A DNA stretch of 64,000 nt, from assembly GCF_963169125.1 (NCBI RefSeq), contig NC_084802.1, forward strand, positions 28,091,107 to 28,155,106. Direction: 5' to 3'. This DNA is from Humulus lupulus (Eukaryota; Streptophyta; Magnoliopsida; Rosales; Cannabaceae). How positions within the stretch are numbered: position 1 is the stretch's first letter; each line of letters begins with the position of its first letter. Below the pieces are notes generated by a model. That model worked only from the letters and a program-made list of their open reading frames with translations. It made no database searches and was not told where the DNA came from. Positions 45,268 through 58,755 of the stretch are shown one piece after another. A program made the position numbers and the translations under genes.

Positions 45268-48200
45268 ATGGCCACAAATGATCAGAATATTCTTGAAGAA
45301 AACTATCCACGACGCCCTGGGAAGCAGCCAATGGTAAATCCAGAAACTGAAGAGAGAAGTGAGTCATCCGATTCTCGGGGACCTCCAGCACCTCCGGCCC
45401 CAAGGGATGATGATGACATGTACTATAATCCTGAACGGTACGTCCCCATTGTGGAACTTGAAAACCGACAGTTGAGAAAACAGTTAGCTGAGGCCAATAA
45501 GCGGAACAAGGAATTGGCTAGGTTAGCCGCGGAGGCCCAGGCGGCTCAGCCCCCACCTCCACGTGAGAACCAAGCCCCACCTCCACGGGACGTGCATGTT
45601 CCTCCCCGCAGGCCTCGTGGGCGACCTCAGAAAAACGCTGCCACAAAGAGACCGGAGCAACCTTTGCCACAGGCAGAGCAACCTGCTCCCTCGAGACCCC
45701 GGAGAAGTACTCGGGCTAGGGCTCCGGTTAACTCAACTGCAGAGGTACCAGCGGAAACTGGGAATAACCGAGCCCCTGCAGAGGCTCGGACTCAGATTCC
45801 TGGTAACACGCAGAATGTTACCGAACCAGCACGGGCGAATTCAGGATTGTCCAGACCCCGAAATGGGTGGCAGCCACCGTCACCCATACGATTCCCTCCG
45901 TCGCCTATAATATACCCTTCACCGCTTTGCAGGAATGCTCAACCAGCTCGAGATGATGAGGAAAGACGTGCAGGAAGGAAACAAGGAAATAGAGAAGCCT
46001 TCAGGGAGCGGAGAGGTGCCCAGCCTACGAGAAGTCAAATGTCTCGGTCTCGCATTGCAGAGACGAGACAACATGAAAGAGATCCATCTAGGAATAATCA
46101 TGCCATAAGCCTCGCCAGTGACGACTAAGGAGACACTAGATCAGTCAGCATGTATGATCAAGGTCGAAGAAATACTGGAAATCATAGGAACCGCTCCGAC
46201 CTACGGCAACACTTGAATCAAAATCGGGGTACTGGTAATCCATCGAACCTGGACCTGAGAGATCGCCTAAATGGGCGCAAAGATCCCCTGCGAAGGCGCG
46301 AGCCTGGAATTGTGATCAATGATAGCCAATTTAAGGCAAAACCCCCTGCGGACCCGGTTCAGGAAAGAATTGATCAACTGGAAAGGGCCTTTAGGCTCTT
46401 GCAAAATGAGCGAGGTCGGAGTCGGGATGAGGATTCTGATGAGGAGCTCGAACCATTCGCTCCCCATATTTCCAACACTCCGTTCCCTCAAGGGCTTCGG
46501 ATTCCTCATGTCTCACCTTTTGAAGGGAAGTCTCACCCATACGGTCATCTGAGTACATTTAACACCATAATGAGAGCTAGTAATGTGGGTTACGAGCTCA
46601 GATGCATGTTATTTCCAGCATCACTTACAGGACTAGCAAAAAGTTTGTTCGAGAAATATAAAAGACATTCAATCACTTCTTGGGATCACCTATCAAAGGA
46701 TTTTAAGAAACAGTTTAGAGCCATGATCGGGGTAAGACCTGAGGCATCAACTCTGACCAACATTCGGCAACAACCAGGCGAAACATTGAAAAGCTACCTT
46801 ACGAGGTTTAATCTGGAGGTTGCCCGAGCTCAAAATGTGGATGACAGCGGTCATCTAATGGTTGTCCAAGTTGGGGTAATGCCGGGAATTCCTCTCTGGG
46901 ATGATATGTAGAGAAAACCTGTGAGGTCCTTAACCGAGTTTAATAGGCGAGCTCAGAGGTTTGTCAATGTAGAGGAGGCGAGGTCAACACTGAATATGAC
47001 TTCTCAGCCCGTAACTACAACGATAAATGTAAACTCTGCCTCAACCTCGGCGGACCCACCAGCTTCAAAACCTCCTGCGGATAACCCTTCCAAAAGGAAG
47101 AAGAACGAAGGAAGTAACCTCGAGGCAGAAGGGGGAAAGAAGAAGAAGGGGGAAAGGTATTTCTCCGTGTACATAGTGTACACCGAGCTCAACGAGTCTC
47201 GAGAGAATATATACCCGGCTAATGAAAACCAGGTCCCTTTCAGGCATCCAGACCCCATGAGAAATCAAAAGTCCAAGAGGGACTCCAGCAAGTACTATCG
47301 ATTTCACAGAGACACTGGGCACACTACTGATGAATGCAGGCAGTTGAAGGACGAGATCGAAGGACTGATCTCGAGAGGATATTTCAAACAGTATGTAAAA
47401 AACCAGAGTAACAATCAGGCTTTTACTAGCCAGAGGGCAGCTGCGCCACAACCTGCTCAAAACAATAATTCCCGAGCAAGAGAAGAAGATAAGCCCCCTC
47501 CAATTGATAAAGAAGACGTGATAACCATCTCGGGCAGGCCTCATCTTGCAGGGACGAGAAGGAATGCCCAAAAGAGGTATGTGAACGAGCTAAAAATTGG
47601 GGATGGGTCCCTCTATGAACCCGAACCTAGAGCTCCAAAATGCCAAAAGATTGAATCTCAGCCGATAACCTTTACCGAGGACGACGCGCCCCATGTTCAG
47701 TTTCCCCACAATGACCCACTGGTCATCACTCTCCAGCTCGCGAATAAGAGAGTTCACCGAGTTCTCATAGACAATGGGAGCTCAGTGAACATTCTCTATA
47801 AGGCCACCTTAGAAAAGATGGGACTCGCGCTTCGAGACCTAAAAGTCTGTGCAACGATCTTGTACGGTTTTTCAGGAGAGGGGATTGCCTGTATGGGGTC
47901 CATTGAACTCCCGGTAACCTTGGGAGACTACCCAGTCTCAGCAACTAAGATGATGGAGTTTGTAGTAGTGGACCTGCCATCGGCCTAAAACGTGCTACTC
48001 GGGAGACCCGCCTTAGTAGGGCTGGGGGCAGTCTCGTCTGTAAGGCATTTGGCCATCAAGTTCCCGACTTCTAGTGGCATCGGGACGCGGAAGGGAATGT
48101 TATAGCATTTCCGTAAGAGGAAAGAAGCAGGCGAGCGTACAAGCACTCGTCGTTATTCAGACTAAGGACGGGACGGTTTTGGAGATAGATGAAGAGATCG

Positions 48201-48325
48201 ATCCAAGAGTGGAGGAAAAAGTTGATCTCGAACTATTGGAAGAGCTCGAAGAAATCAAGCTCGAAGAATCAGATCCCTCGAAAATGGTAAAGGTCAGGAA
48301 AAATCTCCATGAAGGAACCAAATAG
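45268..48325 (+). pseudogene. G2 gag-protease, several breaks
   Basis: ATG at 45268. The N-terminal Pro-rich part keeps the coiled-coil stretch and a weakened AT-hook (PRGRPQK). TAA at 46126 and TAG at 46909 interrupt gag; the zinc site reads YRFHRDTGHTTDEC, with the first Cys changed to Tyr. Protease IDNGSSVN is intact (about 47767-47790). TAA near 47986 replaces a Tyr codon, and a deletion near 48085 shifts the frame. It ends at TAG 48323-48325, followed in frame by AAA TTA where G1 and G3 have CAA TTA. Confidence 0.88.
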
Positions 48326-51300
48326 AAATTAATTTGCTTTTTGAAGGAAAACCAAGATGTCTTCGTATGGTCACATTCAGACATGGTAGGAATAAGTCCA
48401 AATATAGTGAGCCACGCGCTGAATATCAATAAAAGCTTTCTGCCGAAGCAACAAAAGCGAAGACAACTGGACAACGATAGGAAAAAGGCCCTAAAAGAGG
48501 AAGTCGACAGGTTAAAGGCAAACTGATTCATTAGGGATGCTTTTTACCCCGATTGGGTAGCCAATCCGGTACTGGTCCTGAAGCCTAATGGGACATGGCA
48601 AACCTGCATTGACTACTCGGACCTCAACAAGGCCTGTCCTAAGGACTGCTTTCCTTTACCACGAATTGATCAGCTCGTGGATGCCACGGCAGGGCATGGA
48701 CTAATGTCATTCATGGATGCCTATTCTAGATATAACCAGATTTCCATGCATGCCCCCGACCAGGAACATACGAGCTTCATAACAGATAAAGGGTTACATT
48801 GTTATAACGTCATGCCATTCGGGCTAAAAAATTCTGGGGCCACATACCAGCGGCTCGTGAACATGATGTTCTCCGAGAAAATAGGGAAAAACATGGAGGT
48901 TTATGTTGATGATATGTTAATCAAATCTCGACTTAACAACAACCATGTTGATGACCTCGAAGAATGCTTTGCCGTGCTCCGGAAATATAGCATGAAGCTT
49001 AACCCTCAGAAATGCTCCTTTGGAGTATCTTTAGGAAAATTCCTAGGTTTCATTGTAAATTCTCGAGGAATAGAAGCTAATCCAGACAAGATCCAGGCCC
49101 TGATCGATATGTCCTCACCTCGAAAACACAAGGATGTCCAGAGTTTGACCGGCAGGATGGCGGCACTAAGTATGTTTATCTCGAAATCTTCAGACCGTTG
49201 TCTTCCGTTTTTCAACTTGTTGAGGGGAGGCAAGAAATTTGAATGGACAGAGGAGTGTGAGTTGGCTTTTCAGGAACTCAAGAAACACCTTGCAGAACCC
49301 CTATACTGTCAAAACCTATTACGGGAGAAGTTCTGTACTTATATCTTGCCACGACCGAGCACGCCATAACTGCAGTACTCGTACGAGAGGAAGAAAAGGT
49401 GCAAAGGCCCGTATATTGCGTCAGTAAAAGGTTACTGGGGGCAGAATCGAGATATCCCTTGATGGAAAAGCTAGCTCTCAACTTAGTACACTCATCTCGC
49501 AAACTTCGACCTTACTTTCAAGCGCACCCCATCCATGTGCTAACTGATAATCCACTAAGACAAGTCTTGTCTAAGGCAGAAGCTTTAGGTCGACTTCTTA
49601 AATGGGTAGTTGAACTCGGGCAATTCAAGATCATCTATCATCCAAGGACGACCATTAGAGCGCAAGCCTTGGCAGACTTCATAGTGGAATGTACTGGTAT
49701 GACCAACGATGAAGTTATAACCCCGACCCACGAGCTGTGGAAACTTTACGTTGATGGGTCATCTAATGAAAATGGATCGGGGGCAGGAGTAATTTTGATC
49801 ACTCCTGCTGGAAGCAGATTTCATTCTGCCTTGAGATTTGACTTCAACGCATCAAATAACGAGGTCGAGTACGAGGCTTTACTGGCGGGACTTCGTATAG
49901 CCAAGAGCTCAATGCTAAAGCAATACATTGCTACAACGACTCCCAGCTAGTGGTTAACCAAATTTTGGGAGAGTACCAGGCTCGTGGTACAAGAATGGCA
50001 GCTTACTTAGAAAAGGCAAAATCAACATTGGAACACTTCGAGTTCTATGCGATAGAACAGGTCCCTCGAGAACAAAACTCGAATGCGGACGCCTTAGCCC
50101 GGCTCGCTACCTCTACTGAGAATGATGAGCTAAATGTCATACAAATTGAACATCTCTCGGCACCTAGTATTAACGAGCTAGAGCAGGAAGACGTGTGTAT
50201 GATCAATTCTGAGCCTACCTGGATGACTCCGATAATTGAATATCTCGAGATCGGTGTCCTTCCGAAAGATTGGAACCAGGCTCGAAAGTTGATGTATCAA
50301 ATCCCTTGTTATACCATTATGGATGGAAGGCTGTATAGAAGAGGATATTCCATGCCATTACTTCGGTGTGTAACTCCACCCGAAGCCAAGAAAATCATTG
50401 AAGAAATTCACGAAGGGTTCTGTGGAGACCATACTGGGGGGCATAGCCTGTCCAAGAAAATCATATGCCAAGGTTATTTCTGGCCTACCATCAAGTCAGA
50501 TTCTTTTGATTACGTAAAAAAGTGTGATAAATGCCAACGATTCGCCACAATTCCTCAAGCTCCACTGTCCGAGCTAACTATGATGACCTCCCCATGGCCA
50601 TTTGCGATATGGGGAATCGACCTCATAGGCTCTCTTCCGACGGGCAAGGGCGGAGTAAAATACGCGGTAGTCGCTGTAGATTACTTCACAAAATGGACAG
50701 AAGCTGAACCGTTAGCGACTATATCCTCCAAAAAATTCCTTGACTTTGTGGTGAAGAACATCATATGTTGATCTGGGATGCCGAGAAAGATTGTATCCGA
50801 TAACGGAACCCAGTTCGACGGTGATTTGTTTACCAACTTTTGTGAAAAAAATGGAATAATAAAGAGTTTTTCATCAGTGGCCCATCCCCAGGCGAATGGC
50901 CAAGTCGAAGCTGTGAACAAGACTCTAAAAAGCTCGCTGAAGAAAAAGTTGGAAGAAGCAAAAGGAAGATGGCCTGAAGAATTGCCCCGAGTCCTATGGG
51001 GATATAGGACTACAGCCCATACATCGACAGGACATACCCCGTTCTCTCTGGCGTACGGTTGCGAGGCTATGTTGCTAGTTGAGGTCGAAATTCCCACAAT
51101 TCGAGCCCTCGCTTACGATCAAGCCTCAAACCACTCTCAGCTCAAAGAAACTCTTGACCTGATCAAAGAAAGAAGGAACGAAGCTCAACTAAAAAATGTT
51201 GCATACCAACAACGAGCTACCCGGTACTTCAACAAAAGAGTTCGGGATCGAAAATTCGGTGTGGGAGATTTAGTGCTAAGGCGTGTATTCTTGGCAACGC

Positions 51301-51455
51301 GGGATCCAGCAGCTGGCGTGCTCGGGCCAAATTGGGAAGGACTCTACCAGATAGAGTCATTCATCCGATCCGGTGTTTACAAGTTGGCGAGATTGGATGG
51401 AAATCTAGTACCGCGAGCATGGAATGGTGAACACCTACGACCGTACTATCAATAG
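48326..51455 (+). pseudogene. G2 pol: RT, two RNase H domains, integrase
   Basis: It continues in frame after the UAG. TGA near 48524 (His in G1), RT with YVDDMLIKS intact (about 48901-48927), a 1-base deletion near 49302 in the first RNase H, second RNase H with LYVDGSSNENGSG intact, another 1-base deletion near 49905, then integrase with zinc site, WGIDLIG and SDNGTQF. TGA at 50769-50771 replaces an Arg codon (CGA in G1). The last part to 51455 is open and ends EHLRPYYQ, as in G1. Where G1 is broken G2 is often not, which shows that the two copies decayed independently. Confidence 0.9.
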
Positions 51456-52415
51456 TATAGGAAGGATGTTGCCTGTAACCATGCTTGTTTATCTGTATTG
51501 TTTTTCTATTTTTGGATTCTGTCAAATAAAGGTTGATTTAGTTTAATATGCTATATTTTTTGCAATCTCTCTTAATTTAATAACCTATGGTCACACTCAT
51601 AGGATATTAAGGGGGCATTAGTGGTATATATACCATCAGCTTGAAAAATAAAATAACATATACGAAATACATACAAGTGTTTGGATATAACCAAATGCGC
51701 GAGCTAAGATAGTTTGGATGTAACCAAGCTATCAAACCAAAAATAAAAAATATCAAAAGTGCATAAGTATTTGGAAATAACCAAATGCGCGAGATGAGAT
51801 AAGTTTGGATATAACCAAGCTAGCAAAAAGATAAAATGTTTGGATGTAACCAAATATGCAAACTAGATTAAAATGTAAGTGTATGGATTACAAACCTAAC
51901 ACGACCTTAATAGGTTTGGAACAAACCATCTAAAACTAATTGGAAGTAAGTTGGAGCATAACCTACTTCGTGTTAAGCCCAGATCGAGGCTGGAGTATCT
52001 TGCAAAACAATACTTTCGACCTCATAACTTCGGAGAACTAACCGAGGACAAGAAAAAGTAACTAAAAAGTAAGATATAACTAAACCGTTTGCGTTACACA
52101 CCATACAAGTACTTTCGGGTGCATGGTTAAAGTAATACCCGACCTTGATAAATAATGAGATCGGAAGTGGATAATTCGAGCAAACTGTGCATGAATGTAT
52201 TGAACCTCGAGCTTAAATCCAAACTATGTTTGTGTGATTAAACAAGCATATATGACTCTTTAATATAAAATGTGCAAAATATTTCAAACCGAGAAATGTA
52301 AAGCATATATATTAAAAGGAAGCCAAAAAGAAAGAAAAATTGTGCCAGCCCTATGGGCATAAATTATAAGAAAAATAATTACAAAAAATAAAGGGACGCA
52401 GCTCCGAGGTAAGAT
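51456..52415. other. Spacer between convergent genes in G2
   Basis: Non-coding. Conserved with the G1 spacer: hairpin cctatg/catagg (51584-51603), palindrome tggtatatatacca (51622-51635) and tandem units with 'ttggatataaccaa' (51673-51860). Confidence 0.6.
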
Positions 52416-55169
52416 TTATGAAGGAGCAATCTCCTTAGCCTTCTCAGCATCAACAACACTAGACTCACCAGGACGAATAGCATGACTACCCTTCTGAGCC
52501 TCCCGAGCAGCCTCCTCCACTTTAAGCCGAGCATGCCATTTGGCCACGAATCCTTCCTCGAAAAAGCCTAGGAAGCTGGTGTTGAGGTCGGCATTGCTGG
52601 CCCAGATCCTATACATGGCTAGATCAACCGCCTTGTCCTTCTTCTCTTTAAACTCGGTAAGGAGACGAGCCTTTTCATTCTCCATTATCTCGAAAGTGGC
52701 GACCTTCTCCTCCTCAAGCTTGACATTGGCCTTCTCCAGCTCTGCAAGCCGAGCATTCACCTTTTCAAGCTCGGCTGTCTTAGCCTCCACCTCTGACTTA
52801 GCAGCCTTGAGCTCATCAGCCATCTTAAGCTGAAGATTCTTCGACTCTTGGGCAAGAGACATGCTCGAATGCACCTCATTGGTCAGCTTATAATTCAGCT
52901 GAGCTGAGACAATAAGAGCCTGACACACAAAGAGATTGAATTAGAACTTATGCTAAGACACATAAACAATTAAAAGTAAGTTGTGAAAAGTTACCGCGGC
53001 AGTAAGCTCAATACTCTTATCATAAAGAGTATTGCAGTCCCGAGCTTTATTCAAAAAACTCCCAATGCGCAGCGTTGAAACCACCAAGGCTCTGACCCAC
53101 CCGAGACAGGATATCTGAGCCGAGTATAGCTCCGTGGACCCCAACAGCATTGTCAATCACGAACTCATCAACATGAGTACGGATCGACAGCATGTGTGAC
53201 TTGGAAGTCGAAGGCTTCTTTGGGGGTGGGCCGAGTGCTGGGTGGACTGTGACCGAGGGAGGCATGGAAGAAGTGGCTGAGATGGATGCTTCAACCTGGG
53301 CGGTTGGGTCCTCGGCTGTGCTCGCAGTAGTCGGAGCTGGTGGAGGAGTCTTCTTAGTGCGCCTGAGGACTTTGGAGGGTCGGTTCGACCTCTGCGAGCC
53401 TCTCGGGCGCTTACTCTTTTGGGCCCCCTCGCCACTAGCGAGCACGGGATCAAGATCAGAATCCATGGCACCTGCACAATTGCAATGAAGATTTAGCATG
53501 GTGCTAGTAGACAAAGAATAAAAGAACAAGTAAAGAAAAACCTAACTGGAACTCTCCCCCGAGCTCGTGCTCGGCGACCAAGAAATCCCTCTATCTTCAG
53601 AGGAGGCTGGGGGAGTACCTTCCCTATAGGTGGAAGTCAATCTCGAAAGGTCCCTATAGTCATTAGTTCTGTACTGAACGGCTACTCCATCCCACACCTC
53701 GTTCAGGCTATACATGGTGTTGTATTTCCCGAGCCAGCTATTAAACCTATGTACCCTATCATCTACCCAAGACCATACATAGAAATGGTCCCTATCATCC
53801 TTACATAATACTAACCTATCAGGTCTATGTTTTAGCAGTGAGGGAGACCACATATTCGATCTAAGGATGACTGTACCTTGCTCATCGGAGCCCGAGCTCG
53901 AGGCCTCATCGTTGGCCTCATTCCCCGATTGTGGACTCCTATGGCGAGCTAGAGATGGGGGCCTCACGTCTCTTCTCGGGGGGAGGTTGCCAGTTGGCAG
54001 AGGAACGAGCTCCCATCGGGCGTATTTCTTATTGGACCAGTCCGATGTAGACTGATCCTCCCCGAAGATCCCACATGCCCGGAGCTTGTCTTCATGCAGG
54101 AGATAGGAGAGGGATCTCCTGCCGTAAGGAAGTTGGAGCAGAGTCTCTCTATGCTCCTTCATCTCATCAGTGGGAGCAGGGCGATAATAGTTGGCTGGAA
54201 AATCAAATGCATTTCAACTAAGTACGGGCCTAAAACCAAAGTTCGAGCATAGAAAAGAAGGAGGTTGAGATACTTACGAATCTTTCTGAACGAGTAGTAT
54301 CAAGACGGAGCTAGGCCATCTGTCCAGAAGAAGGCCTTCTTGAAGTCAGGAGGATGATTGGGAAGATACTCAAACATTTTCTTCTCCTTGGGATAGCTCG
54401 AGAGATAGTAGAAGCCATCTCCTCCCCGAGCTCGGGAGGGATTGCTTTTCAAACAAAAGAGATATAAAATCTCTTCAGGTGAAGGCCCTCCCCACTTCAG
54501 CTCGTGGTAAAGCGACCTTAGGGCAGACAGAACCCTATAAGAATTGGTGTTGAGTTGGAAGGGAGCCAGCCCAACATAGTCCAAGAAGCCTTTAAAGAAG
54601 GACTTCAAAGGAAGGATAGCTCCCGCCTTCATGTGCTCCTGGCTCCAAGCTGCATACCTCAGCTTGCTGACAGGGTTTCCATGCCCTGGAGCACAGCAAC
54701 TCCGCTCGTGGGCAGTTGGGGCTCGGCACCTAAGCGAGCCTGACAGCCCTAAGCCGTGCAGGGCCAGAATATCAGATATCTGTCCCAGCGACGTGACCGA
54801 ACTCCAGTAGTGTTCGGCCTCGAAGAATTCCCTCCTCGGCTGCGAGGTGGAGGGTTCCCCCATCAGTGAGAATCGAAGATCTCCCGGCTTGTACGCGACT
54901 GTCACTTTCAGCCTGGGATCAAGGGGCATCGGTCTAGGCTCAGAGTCAAAGTCTAGATAAAGAGCCTTTCGGAGGATTTTTCTCTTCTTCTCTATGACCC
55001 CAACGATTTGACGTCGGTAATGAGCTCGGGTTTCTTCTTGTTCACGGGTTAGCTCGTGTTCGTGAATCAGACACTGGTTCCGGGTAAACAACGACTTCGG
55101 GCTCGGAGTTTTTGGAGAATACAGGATGGCAAACAATGACCCCCACCGTCTTTCCAGATTCTGTGACAT
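52416..55169 (-). pseudogene. G2 antisense accessory gene (two breaks)
   Basis: Same gene as in G1, on the minus strand: exons 55169-54278, 54194-53547, 53471-52995 and 52919-52416, with introns of 83, 75 and 75 bp at homologous GT...AG sites. The 5'-UTR intron ends at 55170. Breaks: a TGA near 54300 where G1 has CGA, close to the end of exon 1, and a +1 base in a T6 run near 53050 in exon 3. The coiled-coil C-terminus is kept. Protein divergence from G1 is considerable, while the fold-bearing words (FSLMGEPS, FQLNTNSYRVLSALRSLYHE) are conserved. Confidence 0.8.
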
Positions 55170-55902
55170 CTAGCAAGAAAGAAAAAATGGTGAGGGCCAT
55201 GCACGCAAGGAATCAAGAATAACGATCTAGATGGTTTAAGATCGAAAATGCTTTGGATACGAAATGAGCTCGATCATGGGGACCCGATTAGTGTCATGGC
55301 CTGTACTTCACGAAAAAGGGAGGAAAGTGGATTTAATCTTTGAAAATCCCGAAATATCAGGGGAAAAAGGTGGAGGTTATTCAAAAATGGTATTTTTGGG
55401 AATCGTGCATTCTTTAAAACCCAGATTTTGTACCCAATATCTTGGTATACAAGATACGTCCTCCAAAAATTGGGAAACCTAGAAAAAAGATCATATATGG
55501 GTCCTCCTACACATTAACTAGGTTTAGAACCAGTGAGTGTATAAACCTAAATCTAATACCAATTAATCGAAGCATCCTAGTGCGTTAAACTAAAGAATGA
55601 ACAGCCACAGTCCCAGAAACTAAAAAGCAACAGAGGCAGAAACGCACGTAAAAAAGAAAAAAAATATATATAAAGCCAAGAACAGATACTTACACACTGA
55701 AGATGGTGGTTGCAGAGAAATAGATGATTGAAGAAGAGGCTACAAGTGTATTCTCACGATCTCGAACAAGCTGAGAGCACTTTGTTTCTTTGGTTGAGAG
55801 AACATATAAAAACAAAGCAAATTCTTTCTGGGCTTGCCTCTGGTTTTCTTTCCTTTTTCCCTCTGATAAACGTAAAAATGAAAGGAGGAAGACAACTGGA
55901 GT

Positions 55903-55913
55903 CTTATTTATAG
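55903..55913 (-). promoter_or_regulatory. TATA box of the antisense gene in G2
   Basis: Minus strand ctataaataag, about 210 bp before the 5'-UTR intron donor (gtaagtatctg, near 55693), a spacing similar to that in G1. Confidence 0.6.
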
Positions 55914-56170
55914 GTCTGAGGGAGTGCAAAGGGTCGGATTAATCTGGGCCATTGGCCAAATTCCGTATCGAATTCGACGGCCACGGATAAGTGACATGAT
56001 AGTATCGTAAAGGTGGCAGGCGAACGATCGTGGGCAAGTTTTCAAGGTACTAAAGTACATTGAGTGAGCAATACCCAGCTGACGCGTGTCCATACTCGAG
56101 TATGTGTGACGGTACGGTTCCCGAAGAAAGTAATTCAAAAGTTTCCTTCTCATAGGATTCAAACTAATAC

Positions 56171-56186
56171 TTTTGAGGGGGCAAAA
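56171..56186 (+). promoter_or_regulatory. G2 polypurine tract
   Basis: ttttgagggggcaaaa lies directly before the 3' LTR; G1 has the related gagggggctaga at the homologous place. Confidence 0.85.
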
Positions 56187-57018
56187 TGTTACACCCAGAT
56201 TTCGAGACCTAAGGGTGTGACCTCGAAAGCTGGAATCTCCAGGTGTAAGCTCGTGATGTCTAAAGTGCATGTTCGTGATCCAGGTGGCAAACCCTCGAAG
56301 CAAGGCGGCAACCTCGAAGATATGTAACCTCGGAATGATGTCTAAGCTCGAAAGACGTAGCGTCGGAGTATATCCGTTGTCGAGTGTCCTCGGATCAAGT
56401 AGCCCGATCTCGGCAAGGGTATAAGCTCAGAATATAATGGCCTCGGTGGTATTTACCCGCTCTGAGCTGGCCTTGGGGTAAAGTGACTAGCTCATAATTT
56501 ACCTAAAGACCTGGTCTGGCATGATACTGATTACCGATCTCGAACAACTTAATGGGTCATCTGATGAGACGCGGTCCATGAGTTTAAAAGATATTTATTG
56601 TTGTAACTCCCCTACATTAAAGGGATATTAACTAGTCTGTTATATGCCCCTGGTCTTCAGGGGACGTTTCCTTGTATATGGGAGTTACAAACTTTAAAGT
56701 AATTAAATTTATTAATTTACAGAATAACTTCTCGAAACGTGTAGGATTGGATTCTGAAATATCCTCTATAAATAGAGATGGCATGTACCTTTGTAAAGGA
56801 CCGAATTTTTGTAATCTGGAGAGAATTTCTGGAGAATTCATCCCTGAAGGATTTCCAGAAAATTCCAAAGTCCTAATAAAATTGACTCGTGAACTAGGCA
56901 GAGTTAACTGCTGAACCACGTAAAAAACTCTCATTGTTCTATTGTATTATTCTTCTTTGCCATAGTTTTTACTGTTTACGTGCTCTACATTTTAAGTTGA
57001 CGAAAAACGGCGTCAACA
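56187..57018 (+). repeat. G2 3' LTR
   Basis: 832 bp, tgttacacccag to cggcgtcaaca; carries a 13-base duplication (gagaatttctgga) near 56820 absent from the 5' LTR. Confidence 0.92.
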
Positions 57019-57325
57019 GAAACATTATATATATTTTTTCTAGATAACGTGTATATTATATTATTTTATATAAATATTTATGCATTAACTTTAAATGTAG
57101 TAAAATTGAAAAAATAATATAAAAAAGTTAATATATATAATGATGCGGTGCGGTGTGGTTTAAACCGCATTTATAAAATTTAAAACCGCAAACCGCACCG
57201 CACCGCGCGGTTTGGGAAAAATACAAATCGCAATCGCACTACGAAGGGTTCTAAACCGCAAATTACAGTGCGGTGTAGGCAGTTTGTGCGGTGTGGACGG
57301 TTTTATGAACACCCCTATTTGTCAC

Positions 57326-58755
57326 AAATATTCAAGCAAAATTTAAACTATTTTTAAAATGATTGTGGGGGAGAATAGGTGCATTGAAATCACTATATAA
57401 ATCAATATTTCTTGTGTATTAAATATAAATGTGAAAATTGTCTTTTCTTTTTTTCTTTGGTTATAATAAGAAGAATAAATGTGAAAATATGAAATACTTT
57501 TGAAGTGAAAAAAATATCATATATACTACTAAATCACATTATGTATTTTTAATGATTCAAACATGTTGTTTTTCATGCACATAAAAAAATTAGGCACGCG
57601 TGTAACAACTTATTTTTAAACTAGTTTTTAGCACTGAAAATTATTTGGAATTTTCTAAAAATTTGCAAGATACTCTAAATAACTATAATATATACAGTCA
57701 TAAAAAAAATCGCGCAAAAAATTGTTTACAGGTCGAGAACACAAAAGAGTCCCATCAGTAAAACTCTTTTTGAAGCTCATACCATAGAAATTTCCTATTA
57801 TTATTATTATTAATAAAAAATATATAAATGGGATATAATTGGAAATATAATAAAATATAAAATATTAGACGATTTTTTCAATTAGAAAGGTATATAGGCT
57901 TCGTATATAGAGAATATAGCTAGTGAAAACTGACAAAGGTATGTGCTGTCATTTTTCCATGTTTAAAAATCTAGTTTATAATAATAAATATTTTTAAAAT
58001 ATACAATTATTATCTAAAACTAACAAATTTAATTTCACATAAATTTCAATATTAAAGCAAAATTAGAATTTTTAAAAGTAATTATGGTGAGGTTGAGCGA
58101 TCAACTGAATTAAACATATATGAAATGATAAATAATAGACATATGTAATAATAATTGTCTTATTTGTTCATAATATCATAGTAAAAGACAAATTATGAAA
58201 ACAATTATTTCAAAGTTAAAAAAAATAAAATAAAAAATACCACACATACCAAAGTGATCAAATTGCATAATTTTTTATTTTATTTTTAAGTTATAAGGTT
58301 TATATGAATTAAATAAAATTAAACATATATTGCTTAGCTAATGAATTTTAGTATCTAAGTCCATAATATTACTCGTTTACGTTTTATTTTGTAAATTATA
58401 ATTTAGTTAATATTTTTGTAGCTTGAAAAATAATTGTCTGCTATTGTTTATTAGTTAAAAGTTTAACGATACATTATAATATATATTTTGGTAATTTTTT
58501 ACTTATGTTGAATTATATCTTATACGTTGTGTATTTAAATTAAATAATTAAAATGCTTACGAGTTAAATCTTAATAAAACATTGAAATTTTTTATTGAAC
58601 TTAAAACTATAATATTATTTATTTTAATAATTAAATAAGTTTAGTGATGAGATTGTAGCTTATATGAAAAAGAAAAATATAAAATATATATTAAATAATT
58701 AACAAGTTAAATCTTAATAAAACATTGAAATTTTTTATTGAACTTAAAACTATAA
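57326..58755. other. AT-rich intergenic DNA with a MITE relic and a 52-bp direct repeat
   Basis: No gene was seen. 57560-57790 resembles the interior and right end of the MITE at 3009-3335 (gcacataaaaaaattaggca, atactctaaataactataat, tcgcgcaaaaaattg), so it is a decayed relative. An identical 52-bp segment lies at 58562-58613 and 58705-58756, the second copy abutting G3. Confidence 0.6.
57560..57790. mobile_element. Decayed MITE related to 3009-3335
   Basis: Colinear similarity to about 3120-3320, including 'tactctaaata-ctataatata' and 'gtcataaaaaaaa-tcgcg'. Ends are not clear. Confidence 0.5.

Larger units (their letters stand above)
44395..57018 (+). mobile_element. G2: Tat-like Ty3/gypsy retrotransposon, plus strand, inside the hAT element
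   Basis: LTRs 44395-45214 (820 bp) and 56187-57018 (832 bp) with perfect TSD GAAAC (44390-44394 and 57019-57023). Same structure and same family as G1: gag-protease, UAG, RT, RNase H, second RNase H, integrase, antisense spliced gene, polypurine tract. The LTRs differ more than those of G1 (a 13-base duplication near 56820 plus many substitutions), so it is older. It has many disabling changes. Confidence 0.92.
43984..57317. mobile_element. Non-autonomous hAT element (about 705 bp) split by G2
   Basis: Ends taggggtgttc (43984) and gaacaccccta (to 57317) are 11-bp inverted repeats with 8-bp TSDs TTTGCCAC (43976-43983) and TTTGTCAC (57318-57325), one mismatch. The subterminal DNA on both sides is dense in AACCGCAC/GTGCGGTT words, typical of plant hAT elements. 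Removing G2 and one TSD copy leaves 411 + 294 bp with no coding capacity. Confidence 0.88.

Noticed and set aside
44395..57018. G1 and G2 as a segmental inverted duplication of one locus
   Set aside because: Each has its own 5-bp TSD (ATAGT, GAAAC), different flanks and independent mutations, so they are separate insertions.
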